64,000 bases of DNA from DASRAU01 sp035638075 (GTDB lineage Bacteria; Acidobacteriota; Polarisedimenticolia; Gp22-AA2): NCBI GenBank assembly GCA_035638075.1, contig DASRAU010000003.1, positions 62,001 through 126,000 of the forward strand, in the 5' to 3' direction. The position numbers were made by a program, and so were the translations under genes. Under the pieces are notes generated by a model. The model worked only from the letters and a program-made list of their open reading frames with translations, was not told where the DNA came from and did not search any database. Of this stretch, positions 30,850 to 41,390 are shown in pieces (position 1 is the stretch's first letter; each line of letters begins with the position of its first letter).

Positions 30850-32199
30850 TCAGGCGGCGTCGTCCAACGCCGACTTGAGGCGGGTGACGATCTCCGGCAT
30901 CCAGTCGCGGTGCTCCGGCTTCATGACGCAGGCGCGAAGGCACGTGACGCTGTCGGCGTCCCAGGACTGAACCGCGCCGGACGGCTCGACGAGCGGGCGG
31001 GGGAACGACGCGAGGGCCAGGTGCAGGTCGTGCCGCGCGGCGGCGTCGAAGATCCGGCGGTTGGCCTCCGACGCCTGCGAGGCGCGCGCGCCGCGCCGGG
31101 TGAAGACGACGATGTCGAGCTCCGGCGCCATCAGGGGCACGAGCCGCGCGTCGGCGCCGACCTCGCGCTGGAGCGCCAGGGCCGCCTCGCGTCCCGCTTC
31201 GAGCCCCGAAGCGAACGCGCCGGCGGGGACGGGCGGCAGGAGGCGCATCGTCGTCCACAGTGCCACCGCCGCGGCTCCGGGCCGTGAGCACTCGAGAGAG
31301 ATCTCGCCGAGGTGCAGGTCGCGTCCGGTGAAGTAGGTGTAGGGCGAATCGTGGCGATAGTGCCGCCCGACTGAGGGATCCCTGAAGATCACCGCGCCGC
31401 AGCCGTAGGGCTGCAGGCCGTGCTTGTGGGGGTCGATGACGATCGAATCGCACTCCCCGGCGGCGTCGAAGGCGCGTCGCGCCGGTGCTTCCAGGTTGCG
31501 CGCGAGGGTGAAATAGCCGCCGTAGGCGGCGTCGGCGTGCACCCGCACCCCCCGTGCGCGCGCCACGGCGAGAATCTCCGGCAGGGGATCGACGGCGCCG
31601 CAGGCGGTCGTCCCGAGGGTCGCCACGACGGTGCCGATGGCGCCCGAAGCCAGCGCCGTCTCGAGCGCCGCCGGGTCCATCCGGCCGCGGCTGTCGGTGG
31701 CGATCCCGACGAAGGGGACGCCGAGCACCTCCGACAGCCGCGAGTGCGTGTAGTGCGCCTGCATGGAGGCGGCGACCCCGCGGCCCGGGCGCTCCTGCCT
31801 CCCGACCCAGAGCGCCTCGAAGTTGGCCATCGTGCCGCCGCCGCACAGGTGCCCGAGGCTCTCCGACCAGCCGAACATCGACGCCAGCGAGGCGACCGCC
31901 TCTTTTTCCATGGCTGAAGAGGCGCGCCCGCCATCCAGGGCATGGTTGTTGGGGTTGATGGTCATGGCCAGCGCGTAGGCGAGCCGGGCCGCGGGATGGG
32001 GCGGCTTGAGCATCTGGCCGACGTAGAGCGGGTGGCCGTAGGGGTAGTTGTCGCGCAGTCGCTCCGCCGCTTCGAGCAGGACGCCGCGCACCCGGTCCCA
32101 GTCCACCCCGGCCTCGAACGGCGGGAGGGTCGCGTCGCGCTCGAGCGCCACGAGCGCCGCCTCGAGCGCGGCCCTCTCCGGACGATTGGAACCTTTCAT
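30850..32199 (-). CDS. Group II PLP-dependent amino acid decarboxylase
   Basis: The protein has 449 residues from ATG 32199. A much longer open frame continues antisense through the next gene but is an artefact of codon bias. Diagnostic elements are NNHALDGGRASSAMEKEAV, LCGGGTMANFEALW, the PLP-stacking region HADAAYGG, and Lys259 in DPHKHGLQPYG. The family decarboxylates aromatic amino acids, glutamate, aspartate or 2,4-diaminobutyrate. Substrate is not clear from the motifs; the sequence is not a typical GadB. A -10-like TACACT ends 8 nt before ATG, suggesting a leaderless mRNA. The gene is convergent with the SET gene, 28 nt away. Confidence 0.87.
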   Translation of the reverse strand: MKGSNRPERAALEAALVALERDATLPPFEAGVDWDRVRGVLLEAAERLRDNYPYGHPLYVGQMLKPPHPAARLAYALAMTINPNNHALDGGRASSAMEKEAVASLASMFGWSESLGHLCGGGTMANFEALWVGRQERPGRGVAASMQAHYTHSRLSEVLGVPFVGIATDSRGRMDPAALETALASGAIGTVVATLGTTACGAVDPLPEILAVARARGVRVHADAAYGGYFTLARNLEAPARRAFDAAGECDSIVIDPHKHGLQPYGCGAVIFRDPSVGRHYRHDSPYTYFTGRDLHLGEISLECSRPGAAAVALWTTMRLLPPVPAGAFASGLEAGREAALALQREVGADARLVPLMAPELDIVVFTRRGARASQASEANRRIFDAAARHDLHLALASFPRPLVEPSGAVQSWDADSVTCLRACVMKPEHRDWMPEIVTRLKSALDDAA

Positions 32200-32565
32200 G
32201 AGGGCCCAGTGTAGATGCATCGGGCGCCGGCTGGTCCGAGCCGATCCGGACCCATGATGCGGCACGTCACTCAGCATGCGGAACATCAAGGGCGTCGGGC
32301 GGTTGACGGGATCGTCCGGCGCACCGGATCGGCCGTTTCGGAGTTGACACAATAGGAAGGTCGCCGTACATGGTTCGCAAGCGCCGGTGCCCGCGTCCGG
32401 TCCGGGTGCGGTCCGCCGGCTTCGTGTCGTGCAGGAGCTCGCTATTCCCGACCGGGATTTCGCCGTTTCCGGCCTCGGCCGTCGAGGTTCCGTGAATCGC
32501 TCCACGGAATCGCCGCAGTCATCCATTCCATCCGACTTCCCATGAGGGGGGAGAGGGAGGCTTTC
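32200..32565. other. 366-bp divergent intergenic region with promoter and hairpin
   Basis: No gene is supported here. Minus-strand TACACT (complement of 32208-32213) lies 8 nt before the decarboxylase start. For the giant subtilase, TTGACA (32344-32349), 17 bp and TACATG (32367-32372) form a promoter candidate with a leader near 190 nt. The leader contains a 7-bp hairpin (TTCCGTG/CACGGAA, 32488-32509, 8-nt loop) and the ribosome site GGGAGG at 32555-32560. I recognise no riboswitch class. Confidence 0.5.
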
Positions 32566-35500
32566 ATGCGTCCTCGCCTTTCGCGCCGCGTCCTGGGCGG
32601 GCTGGTCCGTACCAGCGCCGCCGTGTGCTGTCTTTTCGTCCTCGCCGGGCTCCTGGCCCGCGCCGAGAGGCGCCAGCAGACCGGACAGAACCCGGTGCTG
32701 GACCAGGCTGAAGCCCAGATCGACCACAGCCTGAGACTGCCCGAGCCGACCCAGCGCCCGGACGGCCTGTCGCCGTTCGCCGGGCTCAAGCCGGTGTGGC
32801 AGAAGGACGAAGCAGGGCGGAAGAAGGCCCTCGACACGCCGCTCGGTCTCGTGGACCCGGCCGGGCTCGAGGACCTCCGGCGCCAGGCGCCGCTCCTCGC
32901 AGGGGAGCGCGGTCGCGCCCTCGGTCACGGGCGCCGCGGCGAGCTGCTCGCCGGCTTCAACGCCGTGCAGATCGCGGCCGAGTCCGTCGCCGGCCGCACG
33001 CCGGACGAGATCGAAGCGGCGCTGCGCGACGCCGGGGCCGAGATTCACGGCCGGATGGCGGAGCGGGGGTACCTGGTGCGCCTGTCGGCCGCGGCGGTCG
33101 ATCGGCTGAGCGACTCCTCCCTCATCGAAGCGGCGATGCCGTGGGGCCCGCAGTTCCGCGTCGAGCCCGGGCTCGGGAAGCGCCCCTTCCTGCAGCGCTC
33201 GCGCGCCCAGTCGCAGGACCTGCGCCTCGTGGTGGACTTCTTCCGCGGCGCCGACCCCGTCCAGGCCAGGGCCGACCTCGAGAAGATCACCGGCAACCCG
33301 GCCGCCTCGTACTCGATCGACGGGCAGTCCTTCCTGGTCGAGGCGCACCACGCGAAGGTCGCGGCCCTGGCGCGCCTGCCGTGGGTGCAGTGGATCTACG
33401 AAGAGCCCGAGCACATGCTGATGGACGCCGAGACCCCGACCACGGCCCAGGTCGGGAATATGAAGGAGAACCTGCCGTTCCAGCGTCCCTACTTCGACGC
33501 GGGCGTGGACGGCGGCGGGATCGACACCAACGCCGACGGACGCCGCATCAACAACGGCACCGATCTCGTGCCGCCGCAGATCGTCTCGATCACCGACAAC
33601 GGCGTCTCCTACGACTCGGTCCAGTTCTCGCAGACGGCGACCCAGACGACGACCCTCTCCAACCCGATCGGCCCGGCGCACCGGAAGATCCAGGGCATCC
33701 AGAACGTCGTGGACACCGGCGACGGCTGCGACGGCATCCTCTCGGGTGGCGGCACGCACGGCAACGTGGTCGCGGGGATCATCGCCGGCGACGCGACCTC
33801 GCTCGGCTTCCGCGTGAGCAAGCACATCTACAACACGCGCCCGCGCGTGGACGGTCTCGAGCTCAACGGCGTGGCGCGCGGCGCCCGCATCCTGATGCAG
33901 GACGCGGGGGCCCCGGTCAACTGCACCGTCAACGACCTGATCGAGCGGGGCGGCAACGTCCAGCCCGGCTCGCTCGCCACCCGCCTGGCGCTGGCGATCT
34001 GCCCCTCCTCGGGCGGCACGGGCGCGTGCAGCGGCGTCACCGGGGCCGGCAGCGACGGGCACCTGCACGTGCTGCCGTTCGGCGTCCCGAACTTCGACAC
34101 CCTGCTCGACAACCCGAGCGACGGAACCTACACGGCGGAGTCGCGCGACATCGACAACTTCCTGGTCAACAACCGGGACGTCATGGTGTTCGCCCCCGTG
34201 GGGAACACCGGGACGCAGCGCGTGCAGTACTTCTTCTCCTCCTTCAACAGCCAGGTGCGCAACCGCTACCCGGACCTGTTCGACGGCACGGCCGCCGACA
34301 ACAACCCCAACACCCCGCAGGGGCTCGAGGTGAGCCCGCCGGCGACGGCCAAGAACCTGGTCGCGGTGGGGAGCCATTTCCAGGACGTGCAGACGGCGCT
34401 CTCCGCGAACATCGAGGAGAACATCGCGAACTTCTCGTCCAAGGGACCGGCCACGGCCGGCTCGCTGCGCATGGCGCCGATGGTCGTCGCCGTGGGCGCC
34501 GACTTGAACGGCTTCTTCTTCGGGCCGAACACGGTCTCGGCGGCGGTCTGGAAGAGCAAGGACAACGACAACCAGCCGCCGGTGGACGCGGTGCTCGACG
34601 ACACCAACTACGGCACCTCGTACTCGACGGCGGAGGTCGCCGGGATCGCGGCCCTCATCCGCGACTACCTGGCGCAGGGGTTCTACCCGACCGGCGCGCG
34701 CGTGGACACCGACCGCATGCCGTCGCCGTCCGGCCCGCTGGTGAAGGCGGCGATCGCCGCCTCGGCGAACTTCGAGGAGCTGCTCGAATCGGAGTACCCG
34801 ACCGCGACCGACCGCGCCGTCGCCTTCTCGCGCGCGACGGATCTCGGGACGGTCTCGGGCCAGGCCATCGGCGTGTTCGGCAACATGGAGCAGGGCTACG
34901 GCCGGCCGGTGGTCAGCTCGGTGCTGCCGCTGGCGAACTGGCCGCAGGCGAAGGGGATCGGCGCGCCGCAGACGATCGAGTACCCGGCGGCGGGGCTCAT
35001 CCTCTATGACGAGCTGGGAACCGGCGAGCCGGCGATCAACAACACCACCCGCACGCTGATCGAGCACACCTTCACGGTCGGATCCGACGCCACGCGCGTG
35101 GTGGCCGGCACCCGCATCGTCGATCACGGGCAGCTGCGCGTGGCGATGGCGTATGCCGATCCCCCGTCGCTGGCCGGCAGCGCCGGCTCGGCGATCAACG
35201 ACCTCGACCTCGAGGTCGAGTCCCCCGGGCCCGACGGCGACATCCTGACGACCGCGGACAACCGCGTCTACGACGGCAATGTCTACCTGCAGGGGAGCGT
35301 CAAGGTCGGCCAGTGGTCGGCCTCCCGCACCACCGTGGCGGCGGATCGGGGCGATCGCCGCAACCTCGTCGAGGCGGTGCACCTCACCTCGGACCTGAAC
35401 GGCGACGGGAACACCGACGACTCGCAGCTCGTGGCCGGCACCTGGAAGGTGCGGGTGAAGCGCGGCGCCGGCGGCGCCACGCCGGGGAGCATCTCCAACC

Positions 35501-38500
35501 TGACCGGCGCCGTCGAGGACGCCAACGGCAACGGCCGGCTCGACGCGGGCGAGGACCTCGACGCCGACGGGCTGCTCGACGCGGACGGCCAGCCGTACGG
35601 CCTGGTGATCTCCGGGCCGGTGTTCGGCAGCGGCACGCAGACCTTCAACGGGTCGGGCCACACCTTCCCGGCCAGCCGCGCCACGCTCGACAAGAGCCTC
35701 TACACCTGCGCCGACGAGGTGCGCGGCAGCCTGTACGACGCCGGCACGACCGCCCCGGCGGTGACCGGCGCCGCCGTCTTCGAGGTGGTGAACCGCAACG
35801 GCGTCGTGGTGGACAGCGAGAAGCTGGTGGCCTTCACCGCCGCGTCGGGCGTGGACTCCTACGCCTCCGCCGCGGTGCCGCTGCGCGAGTCGAAGCCGGT
35901 CGCGGTCCCCGACAACGGCGTCCTCGAGACCGCCGGCGTCGCCGCGGACGAGCCGTACTCCGTGCGCCTGCGCTACCCGGATTCGCCGCGCGAGGTCACC
36001 GCGGCGGCCCGCATCTCCTGCCAGCCGTACCTGGTGGCGTGGCGCTTCCAGACCGACGGCACCAACTGGAACAAGCAGGACGCGGTGTTCGGCGGCTGCG
36101 ACAACGACCAGAACCTGGACTCGGGCGAGAACGTCCTGTATTCGATCGCCTTCGGCAACGCCAACCGCGACCAGGACTACAGCGACGTGCAGGCGACGCT
36201 GGCGGTCTCGGGCCCCGGCGCCGCGGCGGTGCGCGTCCTCAACTCGCCGCAGAACATCGGCCGGCTGCCGGGCGGGCAGATCACCTCCGCCACCTTCTCG
36301 CTCAACGTCGACGCGACGGCGCTGGCCGCCATCACCCAGGCGAACCGCCTGGTGGACCTGACGCTGACGCTGGCGTCGTCGGACGTCGGCGTGCAGCTGC
36401 CGCGCCAGACCTTCACCTTCCGGCACGCGCTGAACTCCGACGACGAGGTCTTCCACTACTCGACCGACTACCCGGGCGGCGGGCGCGAGATCCGCGACCT
36501 GAACCGGAACTTCCAGATCGACAAGCCCGACGTCGTCGATCCGTTCACCGGCATCCAGCTCCCCGACGAGGACATCACCTTCAACACGATGTTCGTCGCC
36601 GGCACCTCCGGGGGCCTGGTCAGCAACACGCTCGGTGAGGACCTGAACAACAACAGCATCCTGGACGCGGGCGAGGACACCCTCCCGAACAACCTCCTCG
36701 ACCGGGGCGTGCTCGCCCTGGCGGGCGGCCCGTCGGTGAACGACAAGGTGCCCTTCTCCTTCGACGCGAACAGCGGCGGCTGGCTCGGGCTGCGCCATCC
36801 GTTCAGCCGTCCCGGCGGCGCCGGCTCGGCCCCCGTGTGGGAGTGGCAGCGCGGCGGCCTGTGCGGCTTCCAGTCGGCCATCGCCGACCCGGACACCGCC
36901 AAGGGCTTCCAGAACAACGGGGCCGGCATCTGGCACACGGGGGACGGCAACGCCGCCACGCCCGCCTCGAACGCGGCCGGCTGCGACAACCACTCGTCGG
37001 CCACGGATGCGGCCACGCCGATCGGGAACGAGTTCTACGAGGACATCCTCGAGTCGCCGATCATCGCCAAGGTCCACCAGACGCTCGACAGCCGCGGCCT
37101 GCCGTACTCGATCGAGTTCCAGCGCTTCGGCGCCAACCTCGATCACCAGACCCAGGACGGCAACACCGGCGGCAGCTTCAACATCGACAACAACATCGAC
37201 GACGACACCGGCAACTGCCTGCTGTGCCAGGAATTCGATCCGAACTACGGCGGGATCGACTACCAGGTCGCCAACCTGCAGGCGTCGAGCGGCGTCAACC
37301 CGACCAACTCCGGGGACATCCGCCAGCGGACCTTCGGGCCGACCGTCGATCCCAACGGATCGCTGTCCGGCGGCAACCCCGGCGTCACCGGCGACGAGAC
37401 CGGCTTCTCCGGGTTCACGACCAGCGCCAACCCGAACTCCTCCTCGCCGATCCCGACCGCCTTCCCGGACTTCCTGCCGTACCCGCTGCCGACGTCGCCG
37501 GTCGTGCTGGCCTCCGACGGCACGCCCTGGACGAACAACGTCGCGGGCCCGGTGCGCAACTTCGACATGACCCTGGTCACGTACGAAGCCGGCTACGTCT
37601 TCCTGATGGAAGGGCCCGGCGCGAGCGAGGTGGCCGCGGTGACGCCGTTCGACGTCAACATCGGCAACCGCTGGCAGATCGGCATCGGCTTCTACAACAT
37701 CGAGTCGACCGCGAACCTGACCGACTACGGCCTGGCGGTGGACGACGTGGTCTTCGAGTGGGACGAGCGGCACCCGATCGACGAGGCCGCCTTCGTCCCG
37801 GCCCACACCCCCGCCTGCCAGCGCTTCGGGCTCGCGGGACAGCCGGCCGGACTGCAGTGCGCTACGCTGATGGTGGACCGCACCGCCCTGTTCGAGTGCG
37901 ACGAGTCGCTGCGCGTCACGGTCACCAACCCGAAGGTCTCGGGATCCGGCTCGGTGCAGGTCAAGGCCGCCTCCGACAGCGACTCGCGCCAGGTGTCCAC
38001 GGGCATCGGCGTGGCGCTGCACCCCATCAAGAGCTTCACCCTGCCCGAGGTCTCGCCGGGGGTCTTCAGCGGCTTCGTGGCCGTGACCCAGACACTCAAC
38101 GTCGATGACCAGATCTTCGTGTCGCCGGCCGGCGACACGAACGTCGTCTTCTACTACGAGGACCTGACCTGCGACGGCAACCGCAACGGCATCGCCGGGC
38201 AGACCAACTTCGACAACCTCGACGGTGACCTCGTTCCGTTCGCCACCGACAACTGCCCGCAGGCCTACAACCCGGGCCAGCAGGACACCGACACCGGCGG
38301 CGGCGATGGAATCGGCAACGCGTGCGACAACTGCCCGACGCTGCCGAACGCCAACCAGGCGGATTCGGACGGCGACGGGGTCGGCGACGTCTGCGACTTC
38401 GACGACGTGGACTTCGACGGCGTCGTCAACGCCCTCGACAACTGCCCCGACGTCTACAACGTGCTGCAGACGCCTGCCGGCGGCTCCTCCACCAAGGGAA

Positions 38501-41304
38501 TCGCCTGCAACCAGAACGCCGACCGGGACGGCGACGGCATCGTGGACAAGAACGACAACTGCGTGCGGACCGCCAACGCCGGCCAGCAGGACGTGGATGG
38601 CGACGGGGTCGGGGACGCGTGCGACGGCGACTGCGTCAACGCCCGCTCCTCGACGCTCGCCTCCGGCACCTGCACGCGGACGAGCACGACGATCTGCACC
38701 ACCAACGCGCAGTGCCCGTTGAGCGGCGTCTGCGCCGAGAACGTCAACACCGTCTGCACCGTGTCCACGTCGCAGTGCACCTGCGTGAACATCAGCCAGG
38801 AGACCTGCCAGCGTGTCGGGATCATCAACGACGGCGGCTGCCAGACGGAGAACGACGATGCCGACGCCGACGGGGTGACCGACGCCGTGGACAACTGTCC
38901 GGTGATCGCCAATCCGCCGATCATCCCGGGGACCGACCGCCAGGCCGACACCGACAACGACGGGCTCGGGGACGCCTGCGACTCGAACCTCAAGATCGAC
39001 GGCGACAACAACGGCATCCCGGACGACGTCGCGTCCTTCGGCGTCCTGGTCAACTGCGGCAAGCTCGATCTGCCGAGCCTGGTGGTCGAGTCGGCCGTGG
39101 TCACCGATCTCAACGGCGACCACGACGCCTTCTGCGACACGGGCGAGCAGTGCGAAATGACGCTGGTCGTCACCAACAACGGCACCAAGGACCTGCACGA
39201 CGTGGTGCTCTACCTGGCCACGTCCGACACCGACGTGCAGTGCGTCACCAAGCCGGCGGTGACCGTCGGGACCATCCCGGCGGGCGGGAAGGTGGACACC
39301 TCGAACCTCTCCGGCCAGCGCCGGCCGTTCGAATACACCATCTCCGCCTCGACCAACACCACGGTGGCGGCGCAGCCGGCGAAGGCCGACTGGACCGTCA
39401 ACATCACGTCGAAGGAGGCCCTCGGCACCAAGTCGAAGGTGAACTTCCAGACGCTGCTCGACCTCGACCTGCCGACGGGCGCGTCGATCACCCGGGTGCT
39501 CGGGCCGGACGGGCTGCCGAACACGACCGACGACGGAACGATCTTCGAGACCTTCGACCTCGATCGCAACGGCAGCGGCGGGGTCGAGGTGAGCGACGGC
39601 CGCGACGGCGTGGTCAACGACACCATCGGCTATACCGTCGGCACGGCGCAGGGGGGCCTCAACGCCCTCGAAGGAATCGGTTGCGGCGGCTTCCACGTCC
39701 CGCCGCAGGATCCCGGCTGCCACGTCGATCCGGACAACGACATGGACTGGCACATCCACTGCCCGACGGGAACCTGCCCGGCACCGCACGTCGTCGGCTC
39801 GACCACCGCCTGGTCCGCCACCCCGCCCAACGGGGCGCTGGCGTTCTCCGGGCAGAACTCGCTGCACTGGGGCAAGCACTCCGACGTGACCAGCCGGGTG
39901 GGCGACACCACCTCGTTCAGGACGCTCGCTGCCTACGTGGTCACGGCCAACCTCACGCCGCTGCCGATCTCGGGCGACCTGCGCCTGTCGTTCATGCACA
40001 TCGTCGACACCATGGACAACAGCCAGGCCGACATCCCGTCCGGCACCGCCATCGACTACGTGGACGTGCAGGCGCGGGTCGACCTCGACCCGAACCCGGC
40101 GGTGGACTCGTGGGGCTTCTGGGACAAACTGGTGCCCTTCGAGAACGTCTACGACCACATCCCCTACGTCTGGAGCCACTATGGCGCCCAGACGACGTAC
40201 TGCAACCTGACGCCGACGGACACCGGATCGGCGGCGCCGGCGCCGCGCGGCATCCACGAGACCATGTGCTGGCCGCTCGGGGTCTGGTCGCACTGCGGCA
40301 ACGCCTGGGCCCAGGACACGACCTTCGGCTGCCCCGGCCCGGGCCTGCCGGGCGCGACGACGCCGGCGAGCGGTTCGCTGTGGGTGAAGACGCGCTTCTC
40401 GCTCGCCAACTACGTCGGCGCGCGCGTGCAGATCCGCTGGATCGCGTCCACCTGGGAGTTCGACCTCAACGGCCCGACCGAGGACTACCACACCTACGGT
40501 CACGGCTGGGAGAACAGCCTCAACGACGACGGCTGGTGGGTGGACGACATCCAGATCACCGGCGCCATCACCGCCCAGGTCGCACCCCTGGCCGACCCCG
40601 ACCCGGCGCCGCCTGCCACCTGCCCCGCGCCGGGCGCGGAGTGCAACCCGGCGCTCGGGGCGGATCACGGCTACAACGTGGTCCTCACCACGACCGGCTC
40701 CGACAACGACGGCGTCTTCGAGAAGGGCGAGAACGTCACCTTCAGCGCCGTCAGCACCACGAACCCCGGCGGCTGCGCCGACGGCGTCACCGAGTACCAG
40801 TTCAAGCGCAACGGCGTGGTCGTGCAGGACTGGTCGGCGCACGCCTTCTACAGCGAGGGCGTCCAGGCCGACGGCACCTGGCTGGTCCTGGCCCGCTGCA
40901 GCAGCACGCCGGCGTGCACCACGACGACCGGCGCGAGCCAGGCGATCCCGGTGTACGCCGGCGACGGCAGCGACCTCACCATCACTTTGACCGGCGGCGC
41001 GAACGCCAACGTGAACCTGACGGCGCGGCCGATGCCGCCGACGATGTCGGGCTACGACTTCTTCAAGTACGTGTTCCCGCCGGCACCGCCCGTGAACCTC
41101 ACGGGAACCGCGATCCTGGCGTGTGACCAGGGAACGGCCGCGCCGGCCGGCAGCACGGTCACCGTGCCGGACAACGCCGTGCCGGCCGTCGGGACGGTGT
41201 TCTGGTACTGGGCCGGCTACAGCAGCACGACCCCGGGGGCCAAAACCGCCCTCGGCCGCAGGACCGACAACACGATCCGCATCGCGCCGATCACCTGCCC
41301 ATAG
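32566..41304 (+). CDS. Giant secreted subtilisin-like (S8) protease with TSP3 repeats and novel C-terminal module
   Basis: The protein has 2912 residues from ATG 32566, 5 nt after GGGAGG; ATG 32542 lacks a ribosome site. An N-terminal export helix (residues ~13-35) is followed by a long pro-region. The peptidase domain holds Asp344 (SITDNGV), His398 (GGTHGNVVAG) and Ser685 (GTSYSTAEVAG), a complete catalytic triad with large insertions. After it come proprotein-convertase-like beta modules, a ConA/MAM-like region (residues about 1400-1740), and thrombospondin type 3 repeats at about 1890-2150 (DxDxDGxGDxCDNCP type, calcium-binding). A ~500-residue module at about 2173-2672 has MDWHIHCP, WDKLVPFENVYDH, WSHCGN and DDGWWVDDI. 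A PKD-like end follows. It probably acts at or beyond the cell surface, degrading proteins. The C-terminal module is duplicated as a separate gene at 44576. Confidence 0.92.
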   Translation: MRPRLSRRVLGGLVRTSAAVCCLFVLAGLLARAERRQQTGQNPVLDQAEAQIDHSLRLPEPTQRPDGLSPFAGLKPVWQKDEAGRKKALDTPLGLVDPAGLEDLRRQAPLLAGERGRALGHGRRGELLAGFNAVQIAAESVAGRTPDEIEAALRDAGAEIHGRMAERGYLVRLSAAAVDRLSDSSLIEAAMPWGPQFRVEPGLGKRPFLQRSRAQSQDLRLVVDFFRGADPVQARADLEKITGNPAASYSIDGQSFLVEAHHAKVAALARLPWVQWIYEEPEHMLMDAETPTTAQVGNMKENLPFQRPYFDAGVDGGGIDTNADGRRINNGTDLVPPQIVSITDNGVSYDSVQFSQTATQTTTLSNPIGPAHRKIQGIQNVVDTGDGCDGILSGGGTHGNVVAGIIAGDATSLGFRVSKHIYNTRPRVDGLELNGVARGARILMQDAGAPVNCTVNDLIERGGNVQPGSLATRLALAICPSSGGTGACSGVTGAGSDGHLHVLPFGVPNFDTLLDNPSDGTYTAESRDIDNFLVNNRDVMVFAPVGNTGTQRVQYFFSSFNSQVRNRYPDLFDGTAADNNPNTPQGLEVSPPATAKNLVAVGSHFQDVQTALSANIEENIANFSSKGPATAGSLRMAPMVVAVGADLNGFFFGPNTVSAAVWKSKDNDNQPPVDAVLDDTNYGTSYSTAEVAGIAALIRDYLAQGFYPTGARVDTDRMPSPSGPLVKAAIAASANFEELLESEYPTATDRAVAFSRATDLGTVSGQAIGVFGNMEQGYGRPVVSSVLPLANWPQAKGIGAPQTIEYPAAGLILYDELGTGEPAINNTTRTLIEHTFTVGSDATRVVAGTRIVDHGQLRVAMAYADPPSLAGSAGSAINDLDLEVESPGPDGDILTTADNRVYDGNVYLQGSVKVGQWSASRTTVAADRGDRRNLVEAVHLTSDLNGDGNTDDSQLVAGTWKVRVKRGAGGATPGSISNLTGAVEDANGNGRLDAGEDLDADGLLDADGQPYGLVISGPVFGSGTQTFNGSGHTFPASRATLDKSLYTCADEVRGSLYDAGTTAPAVTGAAVFEVVNRNGVVVDSEKLVAFTAASGVDSYASAAVPLRESKPVAVPDNGVLETAGVAADEPYSVRLRYPDSPREVTAAARISCQPYLVAWRFQTDGTNWNKQDAVFGGCDNDQNLDSGENVLYSIAFGNANRDQDYSDVQATLAVSGPGAAAVRVLNSPQNIGRLPGGQITSATFSLNVDATALAAITQANRLVDLTLTLASSDVGVQLPRQTFTFRHALNSDDEVFHYSTDYPGGGREIRDLNRNFQIDKPDVVDPFTGIQLPDEDITFNTMFVAGTSGGLVSNTLGEDLNNNSILDAGEDTLPNNLLDRGVLALAGGPSVNDKVPFSFDANSGGWLGLRHPFSRPGGAGSAPVWEWQRGGLCGFQSAIADPDTAKGFQNNGAGIWHTGDGNAATPASNAAGCDNHSSATDAATPIGNEFYEDILESPIIAKVHQTLDSRGLPYSIEFQRFGANLDHQTQDGNTGGSFNIDNNIDDDTGNCLLCQEFDPNYGGIDYQVANLQASSGVNPTNSGDIRQRTFGPTVDPNGSLSGGNPGVTGDETGFSGFTTSANPNSSSPIPTAFPDFLPYPLPTSPVVLASDGTPWTNNVAGPVRNFDMTLVTYEAGYVFLMEGPGASEVAAVTPFDVNIGNRWQIGIGFYNIESTANLTDYGLAVDDVVFEWDERHPIDEAAFVPAHTPACQRFGLAGQPAGLQCATLMVDRTALFECDESLRVTVTNPKVSGSGSVQVKAASDSDSRQVSTGIGVALHPIKSFTLPEVSPGVFSGFVAVTQTLNVDDQIFVSPAGDTNVVFYYEDLTCDGNRNGIAGQTNFDNLDGDLVPFATDNCPQAYNPGQQDTDTGGGDGIGNACDNCPTLPNANQADSDGDGVGDVCDFDDVDFDGVVNALDNCPDVYNVLQTPAGGSSTKGIACNQNADRDGDGIVDKNDNCVRTANAGQQDVDGDGVGDACDGDCVNARSSTLASGTCTRTSTTICTTNAQCPLSGVCAENVNTVCTVSTSQCTCVNISQETCQRVGIINDGGCQTENDDADADGVTDAVDNCPVIANPPIIPGTDRQADTDNDGLGDACDSNLKIDGDNNGIPDDVASFGVLVNCGKLDLPSLVVESAVVTDLNGDHDAFCDTGEQCEMTLVVTNNGTKDLHDVVLYLATSDTDVQCVTKPAVTVGTIPAGGKVDTSNLSGQRRPFEYTISASTNTTVAAQPAKADWTVNITSKEALGTKSKVNFQTLLDLDLPTGASITRVLGPDGLPNTTDDGTIFETFDLDRNGSGGVEVSDGRDGVVNDTIGYTVGTAQGGLNALEGIGCGGFHVPPQDPGCHVDPDNDMDWHIHCPTGTCPAPHVVGSTTAWSATPPNGALAFSGQNSLHWGKHSDVTSRVGDTTSFRTLAAYVVTANLTPLPISGDLRLSFMHIVDTMDNSQADIPSGTAIDYVDVQARVDLDPNPAVDSWGFWDKLVPFENVYDHIPYVWSHYGAQTTYCNLTPTDTGSAAPAPRGIHETMCWPLGVWSHCGNAWAQDTTFGCPGPGLPGATTPASGSLWVKTRFSLANYVGARVQIRWIASTWEFDLNGPTEDYHTYGHGWENSLNDDGWWVDDIQITGAITAQVAPLADPDPAPPATCPAPGAECNPALGADHGYNVVLTTTGSDNDGVFEKGENVTFSAVSTTNPGGCADGVTEYQFKRNGVVVQDWSAHAFYSEGVQADGTWLVLARCSSTPACTTTTGASQAIPVYAGDGSDLTITLTGGANANVNLTARPMPPTMSGYDFFKYVFPPAPPVNLTGTAILACDQGTAAPAGSTVTVPDNAVPAVGTVFWYWAGYSSTTPGAKTALGRRTDNTIRIAPITCP

Positions 41305-41351
41305 GGCGGGCGGCTCGGCCACCCGCTTTCGCGGGCGTGCGGGAGGGAGCA

Positions 41352-41383
41352 CCGGCGCGGGGGCCTTCGGGCCTCCGCGCCGG
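41352..41383 (+). promoter_or_regulatory. 14-bp hairpin with TTCG loop just before the barrel gene
   Basis: Arms 41352-41365 and 41370-41383 (starting CCGGCGCGG, ending CCGCGCCGG) pair over 14 bp with one G-T around TTCG. No T-run follows, so it is not a classical terminator. It ends 7 nt before the ATG and overlaps the GGGGA ribosome-site candidate. It may insulate or attenuate translation of the barrel protein relative to the giant protease gene upstream. Confidence 0.5.
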
Positions 41384-41390
41384 GGAACTC

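Noticed and set aside
30850..41352. Antisense open frame of 3500 codons on the minus strand
   Set aside because: It is produced by the strong G/C third-position bias of the subtilase gene. Only its last 450 codons (the PLP decarboxylase) have family motifs. The rest is Arg/Val/Asp-rich low-complexity shadow.
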